Positions 22,741-33,688 of a stretch of 64,000 nucleotides of DNA are shown here, piece by piece. The notes beneath the pieces are model-generated. The model was not told the origin of the DNA and made no database searches. It worked only from the letters and a program-made list of their open reading frames with translations. A program made the position numbers and the translations under genes. How positions within the stretch are numbered: position 1 is the stretch's first letter; every line of letters starts with the position of its first letter. Source of the stretch: Dactylellina haptotyla (Eukaryota > Ascomycota > Orbiliomycetes > Orbiliales > Orbiliaceae); NCBI GenBank assembly GCA_031310005.1, contig CM062387.1, forward strand, positions 1,860,001 through 1,924,000, in the 5' to 3' direction.

Positions 22741-23969
22741 CTAGTTAAATGTGACAACAAAGACATTTCCTGTAAGTCCAACGACACCTACATAGTCAGA
22801 TCTAGTTAATATGAGGCACAAATGAATATGATTTGGGATACCTTACCATCTAACATGTCGGGTGGATTCTGATTATTCATGGGTGTATGGGTCGTTTGGT
22901 CACTGGCAAGGGGGTTTGGAGCGCCAGGAGTGTCTGTAGAGCGGAGGGCTGCGGATTCTAATCCAGCTGTCGCAGTAGCGCTAGAATGTTCGAATTCACT
23001 CTGTGGCGCTAAGGCAGTCGCATTATCCCCACTTTGAGGCTGTGTAGCTATTGGGGTTGGCATAGTCAGAGTTGCGGGGCCTCGAATGGTTCTCGTGCTT
23101 GAGTTTGGAGAGGCGTCGGCTACAGGACTACCCATCCTCAAAGGGCTATCCGCAGGCATCGCGATCGCATAGCGACGTCGGCTATCAGTGTGACCTCTAG
23201 ATCCCTGAGCGCCCAAGTATGCGTTCTCAGGATTCGGTTTAAGATCCGGCGGGGCATCTTCCTTTTTCCCACGAGGTATTAAATTTTTCATAACGGTCTT
23301 GAACATTTTTTTGATTTTTGATTCTCTCTCTACTTGCTTTGAACCAATCTTGATTTCCTTCTTTTCTTCGATACCAGCGAGCTGTAATATTGTTCTTGCT
23401 CTGATGTCTTCTAGTTTCTTTTCATCGAGTCTCTGCTTCAGAATTTCCAAGATCTTCGTTTCCAATTCTCTGATTTCAAGATATTCTGCAGCGTCGTAGA
23501 TTTTGGTTAGAATAGGCGTATCTTCTGGTGATACAGTTACTTTTGCTTGATATAACCATGTGACAACATGATCGAAGATCTCGGGCTGAGCTTGGGGAAT
23601 TGGAAGCCCATCTGGCGGGTGAGGTTGCTCCATTATGCAAAGTGCAAAGAAGAGAGGTGACTGGCTAGCAAGGACTAATCTATGTAGCCGATAAACTTTG
23701 CGAGCGCCAAGAGACTCGTTGCCTACCAAGAATTTTATATCGAAGAAATAGCCCGTTCGATAGCACCTATTCAAATATCCTAAGTTAGCAGCAAGACCTA
23801 TTGCAGCAATATCATTCTATTATTTAGAACTCGTCATGGATAATACTAACATCTCAATGCACTCCTCTCTCATGGAGGGTCTAGCCTCATCCATGGGTTG
23901 CAACGAAGCATCTGAGGAATTGGTGCTGTCTAGAAGCTGTGACGTGGTGTTCAATCTCCTTGAAGTCAT
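22741..23969 (-). CDS. BTB/POZ-domain protein with a disordered C-terminus
   Basis: I place three exons at 23969-23851, 23766-22847 and 22769-22741 (355 residues). The BTB fold lies at about residues 40-145: YFFDIKFLVG, YRLHRLVLASQSPLFFALC, and PEIFDHVVTWLYQAKV. A Lys/Glu-rich helical segment follows (about 145-200), then a Ser/Thr/Pro/Ala-rich disordered tail with RR/RRR patches. The last exon adds only ten residues (ending VFVVTFN) and is the least certain; without it the frame runs on for about ten codons to another stop at 22806. The gene is longer than and clearly diverged from the 16400/18899 pair. Confidence 0.75.
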
Positions 23970-24525
23970 TATTGTATCTGGTCTTGCATGTCTGGGAGGG
24001 TAGTGAAGGGAGAAGTATCAGCTAAACTATGACCTAGCCTCTTGGAGATAGCCTGTAGTGCAGTGATAAAGAAGCTTGGTTTTTGTGAAGGTCAGAGAAA
24101 GATCTGTCTATATACTCGGTTTTTTATATATATCCCCGATTCCTGAAAGAGCGCAGATGTCTGCTGGATTGACCAAAGCTGTGGACGCATTGGTGCTTAT
24201 AGGCGTCTTGAGCTGGAGTCAGTATATCAAAAGTGCTGTGTAGTTAACATAACTGAGTGGAACAACACAAGAAAAAACCCAATGAGATGCTTTAATAGAG
24301 AGCGGTCTCGTAACTAGCAGATTTGATAGACAGCGTATTTTAAGACTTTGGGCTCAGGTTTTTAGGGCGAATTTACTCTCATTCTTCCATTTTAAGGAAT
24401 ATCTTTTTGTAAAGTCGAATTCTAGATAGGTGTGAGGAAATATAGCCTCATCTTTTGAGGGAGCCTTCTGCCTCACAACAAACTACTTAAGAGTGAGCAG
24501 CGCATAAATAAAAAATCACATTTCG
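23970..24525. other. Intergenic region
   Basis: The promoter of the minus-strand BTB gene and the 3' flank of a damaged BTB gene. It contains a TTTTTTATATATAT-type AT-rich segment near 24120. No gene seen. Confidence 0.4.
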
Positions 24526-25345
24526 TTAAGAAATTTCCATTCGAACGCGTTCAGCTTCAACCTCTTCCCGCTTTTTCTTCATTTCGTCGACAAATTGAAT
24601 TTCTGCCTGTTCCTTCATTTCCAAAGCTTGCTTACCCCACTCTTCCTTCTTCTTTGCGACTGCTTCCTTGAGCTTTGGGTCCCAATGAGGTTGCTCTGGT
24701 AGCTGTCCAAGACGCCATTCGACCTTTGGATATTTACCTAGACCTGCTTCGATTAACAACCAAAGATCATATTCTGCGACTTCAGACTCGGTTGAGCATT
24801 CATAGAAGCAGCTGATCCAATCCATGAATTCCTCATCGGTGAATTTGCCTCCATGTGTGAACTCTGCGTACGCGACGTGGAGCTTGGCTAGAATGTCTTC
24901 CATAGTGCCGTGAATTTCAACGATAATCATTTCTTTGAAAGGAGTGCATCGAAGTTTGTCTGCAAAGTTGTAAAGGCACAAAAACTCATCTGGGTGGCGT
25001 TGTCCTTTCTTTCCAAAGGTTCTTGTAACTGGTTTCTCCGGCAAGGTGACTACACAGGTATTTAAGAAGCGGCAAAGAGACTTCAAAAAGTACTGTTTGG
25101 TCTCAGGCAAACGAACATAGTATTCTTTGATTTTCTTTCCAAGTTTGGCTTCCGTCATGCAAATTAAGTCGCTGATGATTGGGCAGCAGCCTTCGAGAGC
25201 AGCTCGGTTAACCGTGTAAGCGCAAATTGGCTTCGCATCCTCACACTTTCCCCTTATTCCTTATGGTGAAATCGGTAGGACCAAACTCGGACTTAGTCCC
25301 TCTCAATTTCAACGCACCTGGAGGCCTATCGATTATCGATTTTCG
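24526..25345 (-). pseudogene. BTB/POZ gene with an apparent frameshift
   Basis: An intact 210-residue frame (25158-24526) contains only the second half of a BTB fold (YYVRLPETKQYFLKSLCRFL) and a C-terminal region with the segment YAEFTHGGKF, similar to the HGGK/LGGK part of the 16400 and 18899 proteins, ending in a Lys/Glu coiled coil. Continuing upstream in the same frame to about 25230 restores the first BTB helix (AYTVNRAALEGCCP). The first strand (EFGPTDFTIRN) lies just before it in another frame, with one extra base near the run GGGGAAA at about 25235-25245. This is either a real 1-bp insertion or a sequencing error in a homopolymer. The upstream exon and start were not resolved. Confidence 0.6.
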
Positions 25346-25672
25346 GTATTAATACGTATCCGTATATACATGAACGAACCTGCGAGTACATATGCTAGAT
25401 AGTGCGTTGCGTACCAACGGGCTTTGAATGCTGGGTGATCGGCGTCCCTGAACTTAGGCTGATCCCATGGAAGCATCGGTTCATCTGACTCTTTCTTGAT
25501 CTCTGGCAGTCTTCGGTCTAGGAAACGGTCCATTCCCATGATATGACGTTGCGAATACATTTTTTAGATACGCAAGGTGGTGGTGCTGTTTCGGAGTATT
25601 GTAATTGGAAAGTTCAAAACGTATACTTACACACTCGAGAGAATTTATAGGTCGCGGCAGTTTTCTTGCCAT
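25346..25672 (-). other. Possible small gene or upstream exons, unresolved
   Basis: A minus-strand ATG at 25672 opens a short frame (MARKLPRPINSLEC) ending at a strong donor (GTAAGTATACG). Downstream, one frame carries a Trp/Pro/His-rich 75-residue stretch to 25333. No combination gives a recognisable protein, and it may be the 5' part of the damaged BTB gene or an unrelated relic. Confidence 0.2.
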
Positions 25673-26311
25673 AAAAGATTCCCCTGCATAGGATCATAGA
25701 TACCACTAATATAATTTTCGGGGCTAGACACTATAGGCTACGGAGCTCTGGGTACCGCTTCGTTCCCTTGAGCTAACTTCCAGTATTGACCAATGCAATG
25801 GCTCATTCCAATCTTATATTGAAGCTTTTGTAGGCAGAACCTCCATATTACTCCCCTGATTAGTCTTTCTCCTGAATCGTACAATGAGTATTCTGTCGTC
25901 TGCATCCTAGTGAGAAGTACGTAGCAATGTTGCTTACCGAAAATTCTGGTTTATGTCTCTATTACCGTATAGCAACATTTGAGTTACCGGTCTAAATCGG
26001 TACATGTCCTTGAGAATTTTATGACAGCTCGGCCCCAGTTCTGGCACATTCCACCACGCACACTTGACTTTAGCAACGGATGTATCTATAAATTCTTTCT
26101 CAAGAATATTTTTCTTATTATAATCATGTCCGATAAACCAACCTTACTATCCGTTGCAAACCATCTTACTCTTTTATAATTCTCAACTCTACCGTGATAT
26201 GATTATCAATCCTCTTCTTAACTCGTAATATTCTCGATTAGTATATCACTATCTCGTTCTGTGCTTCAATAACTATAACTCATACATTAATAACGACTTT
26301 CTGCCGTGAAA
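25673..26311. other. Intergenic region
   Basis: The upstream region of the BTB-fold gene starting at 26312. Pyrimidine- and AT-rich toward the start; no gene seen. Confidence 0.4.
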
Positions 26312-27936
26312 ATGCCTTCTTCCAGCAAGGTCTGGCGCGGTGGTAGACGCTCCTCAACGCCTCGTCGCAAGCCTAAAGATTTGGATACCAGACTTCAGGT
26401 GACGACATCTTCAGCTATGAATATTAAATCTTCGACTACTGCTGTGACTGGAAGTGGGTCAGTCCTCTCTGGTAGCGCTACCTCAAGCCTCATGAGACCC
26501 ACCGTATCTTCAACGTCAAAAATTAGGCCGCGAGTTGCGTCCTCTAGCACTCCCGTGTCGACTAGGTATGCCATTTCTTGCAAAGAACCATTTTTGTAAT
26601 CCAGTTCTAATACCAATATCACTAGACCATCTCGATCTCCCCGTGTAGTACTTGGAAAGAATGCCATGGGGGCCAGCGGACGAAAAGTACAAAAACTCAT
26701 TCCCTCATCTTTGAGAAAGCAACTGGTTGCTACAGAGAATGAGAGTTTCAATATTATCAATGCTTCTACAGAAGTGTAAGTCTCTAGGATTCTTCTAAAC
26801 ATCTTGTTGAAGCGCATATTATATTAATTATAAATGGTTATAAATATATAGTGAGCTTGTTGCACCTGAGCCATCTGAGCGAGGTAAAAAGCCAATGGCT
26901 ACAAAGAAATACGAAAACCTGCCTGACTACGTACCAGATTCTGCTGAGATTGGATACCAAGACGACTTCATTATAATTTACGCAGAGCCACCAGGAGCAT
27001 CGGATTTCGATGAACTTCCAAGAAGCTCACTTACAGAGCAACAAACAGGCATGCTTACTGGGCCAGAGATTGGGCAATTATTTGGAACAATCGCAGCTCA
27101 AAACCAAGCTCCCGAGACCGAGGCAACTTATCCGGAGGAATTTGACGACGAGGAGTGTTTTCTCGACTTCGGGAAAATCCACCAGTGGCTTGATGATGTA
27201 GAAGAAGAAGACAGATATATATTTGTCCCTCCAACCTCTGGGGAAAGATTCGATCTCAGACCTTTCTAGTATGTCATGTTGTTTCTTTAGCAGTTTTCGC
27301 ACACGAACTAACAGTAACTATAGTTGTGATCCATCCGGTATTAACACAAAATATGATCCATTCTATGTTGACCCCCAACGAGACGCTGTTGTCGTCATCG
27401 GTGAGAGCGCAACCGTCTTCCTGGTTCACCAGAATATCATTACCGGGTATTCCATCACATTTCGCGAGAATTTCGAAGCCCACGAGCCATTGGGAGACGG
27501 TCAATACCATGAGATTATCCTCCCCAAGGTTGCGTCTGAGGGGTTCTACTATACCCTTGCGTATCTATACCGCCCAGTCGCCCCATTGTCCGACTTTCTC
27601 GACATAGCAGTCGAGACTGTCATGCTGGAGACGTCCATCCAAATGGACTTCAAAGAACTCCAGATGTCGATCAGAACTGATATCGACATGCGCGTGTCGA
27701 ATCAGTTGATCGGCATCAACGATGCGATGCGCGCCGCCAGCGTACTTCACAAGTACGCTGTGCGAAAGGAGTTCGTTTGGAGGGAGGATGGCTGGGTCCG
27801 ACGCATTTTGCGTCAGTCCAGCGTCATGGACATGCTGGACAGCCTGGCTGTTCTATTCCAGGACGCTACCTGGATAGACAGCGGGTTTGTCGATGGGCTG
27901 GTGGGGCTTCTTAGAGAAGCCCGCCTCCGCGTATAA
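26312..27936 (+). CDS. BTB/POZ-fold protein with a long N-terminal extension
   Basis: Four exons (26312-26565, 26626-26775, 26852-27268, 27324-27936) give 477 residues. The first 130 residues are basic, Ser/Thr-rich and disordered; about 130-270 is acidic, with DDEECFLDF-type patches. The C-terminal third holds a diverged BTB fold: DAVVVIGESATVFLVHQNII, then FRENFEAHEPLGDG and IILPKVASEGFYYTLAYLY. The usual HK of the BTB helix is HQ here. Intron 1 could also be read as 39 bp, but the 60-bp choice keeps phase and uses a TTCTAAT branch site. Such BTB proteins with a long disordered N-terminus occur in filamentous fungi; the function is unknown. Confidence 0.7.
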
Positions 27937-28749
27937 GCGGATAGCGCTGTTTTTCTTTTTTCTTTTCTTTTCGTTTGTTTTTTCTTTTCTTTTATTATTA
28001 TTATTATTATCATTATTACTATTACTACTATCAGTGATATTATTATTATGATCATTACTTTTACTTTTACTTCCAAACTTTTAACATTGTAAGCTTCTGG
28101 GTGTAACTTCTTTGTGCTAGATTTTTTTTTCTTCATTTCTATTGCTATACCGAATTCGCAGGAGTTCGACGAGGCAGATACCTGACCAAAACCACTAGAG
28201 TTGCAGATAGTTGCCTAACAAAATTTCAAGGTATTATTGACGTAAATCTGATCGCATTTGAAAATGAAAAGCCCACTCGAAAAACGACCTTTTTAAACCC
28301 ATTAACGGCATCTGGCCTTGCGAGACAAAACCCATTATAAAGATGTAATAGTCACACTTGCGCTTCAGCTCGGGATCATGAAGCCCCCAACACAAAACTG
28401 AAGAAATTGCAACAAGAAGCACGTGTCTGCCTCCCTGATAATACTCGCATAGACGCCACATGGAAAATTCGCTACTGAGTCAAGACAGAGCGGTTATTCT
28501 ACCTCTCGCTAGTATTTAATGAGAGCCTTGCGAAGATATATACATATAGAGTCGGATATTGCGTATAACCTACCGCACCGTGCAAAACTACTGTACCTGG
28601 CATCTACTTTGATAGATCTGCTCTATTTAAACAGAAAGCTCAAGCATAGTTAACTAAAGGCTATATTTCTAGACCTTGCATAACTCTCGAATAATTCGCT
28701 TCAACTTATCTCTATCTTCTCGTCTGAGGTAAACACATTGATATTCACA
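27937..28749. other. Intergenic region beginning with a microsatellite
   Basis: It starts with a pyrimidine and TTA/TTACTA low-complexity tract, then ordinary intergenic sequence; a 75-codon minus-strand frame at 28234-28461 lacks support. TATTTAAAC near 28625 is a possible core promoter for the next gene. Confidence 0.4.
27950..28078 (+). repeat. T/C-rich and (TTA)n microsatellite
   Basis: It begins just past the stop codon of the BTB gene: a TTTTCTTTTC-type tract followed by about seven TTA/ATT triplets and imperfect TTACTA repeats. Confidence 0.8.
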
Positions 28750-29163
28750 ATGCAACTATTTAGTTTCATGTTCGCATCCATCACATGGCTCGCCGCCATG
28801 AACCTATATCTTGCACAAGAATTGGAGGTCTCAACAGTAGTGGAGACCACCCTCGTCACAGCTGTTGTCACCTATACTGCCCCACCGGATGAGCCGCTGC
28901 CATTCCAAAATCACGTACAATTAGACGAGCGAGCATTTCCTGGTAAAGAGGAAGTCGAAGCCGGAACATATATTCTTCAGACCTCTAATGGGAAGATAAT
29001 ATATGTCTCGACTTCGATCGGTCCCATTTATACCACGCGTAATACCCAAGTCATGATGAGGGAAGGTGATAGGGTGACCTTATCGACAGAGGCTGCACTT
29101 ACATCTACTCACCGAGAGGTTGAAATCACAGATGCCCCAGTTCCAAATAGCGAGCTCGTCTAG
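28750..29163 (+). CDS. Small secreted protein
   Basis: A single exon of 137 residues starting at the ATG at 28750, chosen because upstream in-frame codons lack ATG. The first about 25 residues form a signal peptide (MQLFSFMFASITWLAAMNLY). The next part is Val/Thr-rich (VSTVVETTLVTAVVTYTAPP), typical of fungal surface proteins, followed by a short domain with likely beta structure and no cysteine. There is no recognised family. It lies in the BTB-rich stretch next to a damaged BTB gene. Confidence 0.55.
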   Translation: MQLFSFMFASITWLAAMNLYLAQELEVSTVVETTLVTAVVTYTAPPDEPLPFQNHVQLDERAFPGKEEVEAGTYILQTSNGKIIYVSTSIGPIYTTRNTQVMMREGDRVTLSTEAALTSTHREVEITDAPVPNSELV

Positions 29164-29915
29164 AAGGATGTTTACCGGTTGATAAATACTGGCATATTCA
29201 AGAAGAGACTCGGTTTTATGCTCCAAGTTCGCCTGAAATCAGTACTAACAAGCGCAGAAGCTCTCAGAACTATTCAGCGAGCAATATCTCAGCGTTGACC
29301 CTACCCACCATATTGTATTCTAACTGGCAAAGGCCTTTTGTTGATATCATGCTTTTAATTCTAATGTTAAAGATACGCTATATACTTTGGAACTCGGTGT
29401 CTAGTGGATATAATATGCCCAAATTTCGTTCAAGCGGTTGCCACAGTCACTGTCGTGGAGGTTGTTGTACAGATAGAAGTTGAATAAAGAGCTTTTGTTT
29501 GAACGCGGATGTTTGCCAGTACCGGGATATTCGTAAGATAGGAATACACCGCAGCGATGGTCGCGCTTATGCAGTGGTGTGGTAGATAGTAGTGAAGATT
29601 GAAGATCAAACGGGGCTTATAGACTCGTCTACTGAGAGCTAAAGGTCCCTAAGGGGACTCGGTGCCCGTGGCGCTCGTGAGAACGCTGGTAATAATAGCG
29701 AAATATCGTTTGATTAGGTCAGCAAAGTGGCGGCTGTGGGGGTCTAGAATTGATATAAACATCACGGCAAAGCAACGACACCCAAAAAGTATCTTGCCAA
29801 CAGTCATCGCCATCCTCCCTGAAACCCCATCCAAATATCCGAATTCTTTCGTTCTAGAGCTTGATAGATATCGATATCCCGAGTCGAATTACAGAATCGC
29901 GCTTTCGTTCTAAGC
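29164..29915. other. Intergenic region
   Basis: 750 bp with only short chance frames on both strands. Nothing recognisable seen. Confidence 0.4.
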
Positions 29916-30800
29916 ATGACAATGGAGTGGCCAGAGACCCCTCTCCCTTCCGATGAAGATCTTCTCAAGAACCGATGGATCACCGTAATGGAAACCGAAG
30001 ACGCTGGCTGTGGGACCCTTATCCGCAAGAACCGAGCTGCCAGAGCTCAGAATGCCATCCATGGAGTCGATGACCCATTTTCTATCACTGCTCAAGAGGC
30101 CTTCGACTTCTCTCGCCTTATCGCTTTGGACGGGTAAATAGCGCCGTTTCTAAAATTTAAACACTTCCGTTAGATCTCGTTTTTAATTAGATTAACCCCT
30201 AGCATCATCCGTGACCGTGACTTCATGGATCTGGTCTGTATTGTTGGAGCATACCACCGCCGCCAGGGCATCCTCTGCCATCGCATCGTTCTCGCCCAGT
30301 TTTCTTCACGTATTCGCCGCGAACTTCTTGCGGTCAAACACGATTACCAGGTCCCCTATCAGCACAATCTTCCCTGGAACATCACCGCAGACAGCTTCTT
30401 CAGCGTCCTCGACTGGATATATCGTTGCATCGGACCCAATCTCGATCAGTCCTTCCAAGAGTTAGCCGCATTGTATGTCACCACGCAGTATTTGGAAATG
30501 GATGCCTTGAAAGACAGTACCTAGGTGGTCATTGCGAACAAGGAAATCGAGTTTTCAAAGAAGGTTGACGATATCAAGGACTTGGATGAGGGAATCTTGA
30601 AAGAGTTTAAGGATCATATCCGGTGCTTGAACAACCTCTACCTTACCGCTAGCGCAGAGGATGTTCAAAACGGCAAATTCAAGGAGATTACCCGCAAGCT
30701 GGTCACCGCCATGGGGAAAGAGTCGTTTAAAGAAGCTGTTCGTCTTCGGGGCGGCGTTAAACAACAGTTGTTTACTGATGCGGAAGAGCTATTTCAGTGA
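29916..30800 (+). pseudogene. BTB/POZ gene interrupted by a TAG codon
   Basis: Exon 1 (29916-30133) and exon 2 (from 30203) join in frame. The BTB core is clear: DFMDLVCIVG, the His-bearing ILCHRIVLAQFSSRI helix, and FFSVLDWIY. A TAG at 30522-30524 interrupts the frame right after YLEMDALKDST, and the same frame then stays open to a TGA at 30798-30800, with helical sequence similar in character to post-BTB regions of neighbours. No intron can remove the TAG. Read strictly, the product is a 178-residue protein ending after BTB; otherwise this is a recent nonsense mutation or needs readthrough. The single defect in an otherwise intact frame suggests recent inactivation. Confidence 0.65.
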
Positions 30801-31046
30801 ACCGAGACGTCTACCACCCAGTACATCAGCCGTCCTTCGCTATTACTCTCACTTGAGATATGATGTTATCCACGCATTCCAACAGATATCACCATTTCTA
30901 TCTTTGAGGTTTACTTTTCTACCGCTAATACCTCTGAATGACAACGTTCAGCTTTTCAATTTGTACCCACTATAGAAAATTCATAATCAACTTGAAACTA
31001 GAAAGTAGAGATACAAGTGGCAATTGTGAAGTCGAACAAAGAGCAC

Positions 31047-33129
31047 TTAATATACCTCATAGAATGGCTGCCGTATTATTTGTTCATCGAACATATATCG
31101 ACTAGCATACCGCTCAAAGTAATATTCTCTACCATTTTCCTCGACACTTGAAGTGAGTTCCCAACGAACCAAAATATAGTCAAACCATGCTGACTGTTTG
31201 ACTGGTTCATAACTCTCCGGTTCATCATCATATGCAGAGACCAATACCCCCGTATAGTCCTTACACACTACAGTCAAACCCTTACTACCGAATGCCACCT
31301 TTGAGGATCGCCACCAGTCCAACTTGTCGAATGCGTTCCGTAGTCTAGCTTTCTTGCCAGATAGAAGAGAACAGAACTCTAAATTCATAACCTTGATATT
31401 ATCGCAATAAAGGAGCAAATCTGTGGCGAACTCTATTACCGAGGTATTTTGTGCGGAAAGATTCATGGTAATTTCTTCCAGCTTACGGCACTGGCGTATT
31501 GCGAGACGTGGATCGCAAAACGGTTCGTCTTGACAATATGACCAACTCCAGGATTCCTCATAACCGAGTACTATGAGGATTCTCAAAGTGTTCGAAACTC
31601 GGGGGATTAATTCTTTCCAAAATGATGCGATTAAATGACTCGGGGTCCAACTCGATTGATTGATATCAATTGATGTCAAGGTCCTAGCGTTCAATGTTAA
31701 GTACTGTAATGTGGTATCACTGAAATTACCCAGTATCGCCCCATTAGTAAAGGGTACACGTTGCACAGTCCGGTTTCTTGTCTTTTTATTGGGGCAGCGG
31801 GCGGAAAACATAGAAGGCAGCCTATAATCAATCCACCGATTCGGTGTCCAGTTCACAACAATGTCTTCCAGTTCCCCCAGGTGCTTCCACCCGTGGTTGC
31901 AAACCCAGCTGACAATAATAGGACTGGCACAGATTCTTCTTAGTTTGCGTACGCTCGAAAGTGCCTCTTGCCATTGCGTATCCAGCGTCGTCAGATCGCT
32001 CAGGTGATATGCCCCGTATAGCTCGAGCTCGGTTAGCCGAGGAGACCGCGCGACGACGTCGGAGATCAAATGACACTCGCGTCTGGATGGTTTTCTCTTT
32101 TCAGCAATTACCCTTATTACGAACCCGCCGAGGTTTTGCAAGAATTCTAAGTAAGAAGCCATTATGTATTCTCCGTAGAATAAGGTCAAGGCCACGTCGA
32201 CTTTGTAAATATCATGGTCGAGCGAGTCACAGAACAGCGAGCACAGATCCCGGTGCAGTTCCAAAGGTACTTTAGTTGTTGTTTTCCATCTTTGATTACA
32301 CCAATACCATTAGGTTCGTAATTTCCATGAAAGAAGTAGAAAGGTTGTAACCAATATGAAAGTACACATACTGGATTCGATTTATCCCTTTGGCTTCCCC
32401 CAATATCCGCCTTAGTAACCTAACTAGCGCCATTTCTTCGGTCGCCGGGATCGGATTTTCAAGTGGTTTTGAATAGCTACTTGTTATCGCGCCGTTCCTT
32501 ATGCTGCTGCTAGCTCCTGGTTCCCGGCCACGGCGCATCGCGCAGATCTCGGGTGTGGAGACATAGGGGTACCGCGTATCGACAATCAGAGTACGCACGT
32601 TTTTCCAAAAACCTATCTTTGCTACCCTTTGGCGCACCACCCGTGGTGCTACTACGAGTTCTGTTGTATTCTCCGTTTTCTCCCACCTCTCGCTAAATGC
32701 AAGAGACGACTTCGCTTGTCCGTAGACATGGGCGAGCCTGGTCGAGGCGCCGCAACTCGACCACTCGGGAGTGCCTAGCCGGATCACCAAGGTCTCGAAT
32801 AATATCTCAGAGGTAACCGCAGCGGTCTTCGGATCAGGACACGCTAATCGCAGCGATTTTAACGAGTTCCTGTCCAGGTAGCCACATACCTCCCGTAGGA
32901 GCTCGTACGGGAGTTTGTGTAGGTACTCGTCGCCAGTATGTACGGACTCTGGCTTCGTGTGTTGCGAATATCCGGATTCCGACGAACCCGTTTCGAATAG
33001 TTCCTGGTCACTTTCGAATGCGATGTCCTGGTGGGCGACATCTGGGCCAATGCTGTTTATCGCGTTTCCCATCAAGTGGAGACCCCCTGCCGCTAGGGCC
33101 AAAAAGATTTCTCCATACGTGATATCCAT
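31047..33129 (-). CDS. F-box protein
   Basis: Two exons (33129-32372, GTATGT donor; 32289-31047, AAAG acceptor) give 666 residues. The F-box lies at about residues 69-110 (YLHKLPYELLREVCGYLD, then SLKSLRLACP), the segment that binds Skp1 in SCF ubiquitin ligases. The rest contains irregular leucine-rich, mostly helical sequence resembling the degenerate LRR-like C-termini common in fungal F-box proteins, likely the substrate-binding part. The N-terminal 65 residues include a weak hydrophobic stretch and an acidic linker. An alternative reading keeps the sequence before the intron as the C-terminus, but phase and the Trp-containing join favour the model given. Confidence 0.75.
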
Positions 33130-33688
33130 GTTGATGTGAACTCTGTCTAAAAACCCGAGATATTATATACCATATTCGATTGGAACATCCACAATAACAT
33201 GTGGAGTTGCACGTTATAAGATTATTTATTCGCTGCTTGGTTTCCGTCTGGTGGATCCAACCGTCATTTATAACAAGTCAAACGCATTTCATTGCGACAT
33301 CCATACGCCGAACCGTATCGACATTGATCGTTCACCTTAACTATCCGCAGGCGATGTGAGCGGACATAAAATGGCAAATGCCCAACACAACGCGAACAGA
33401 TCCGAAATACCTTTCTGGATGCTTAAATCGAAGTATTCATACCTATATCAGTGCGCCGTACATATGCCCCTAACTAAAGCACAAAACTAAGTATTATAGC
33501 AGCTGGTTATGACCAATGACTCCACTATAGTAAAAAGAGCGAACAAAGAGAAAATTATCTATAAACTTCAAGCGAAACAATGCCAACAGGCTCGCTCTGG
33601 TCCCAGCCTGCTTACGTGTTGGTCTGGGAACGAGACAAGCCCTAGCCAGGCCTTGATGTATAAAAATATGAAGCCCAAAGGCCTCAGA
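33130..33688. other. Intergenic region
   Basis: It lies between two minus-strand genes: upstream of the F-box gene start and before the 3' end of... the reading order here is downstream flank of the phosphatase gene. No gene seen. Confidence 0.4.

Noticed and set aside
26566-26604. 39-bp intron in the BTB gene at 26312
   Set aside because: A 60-bp intron ending at 26625 keeps the same phase, contains a branch-site match and is of normal length.
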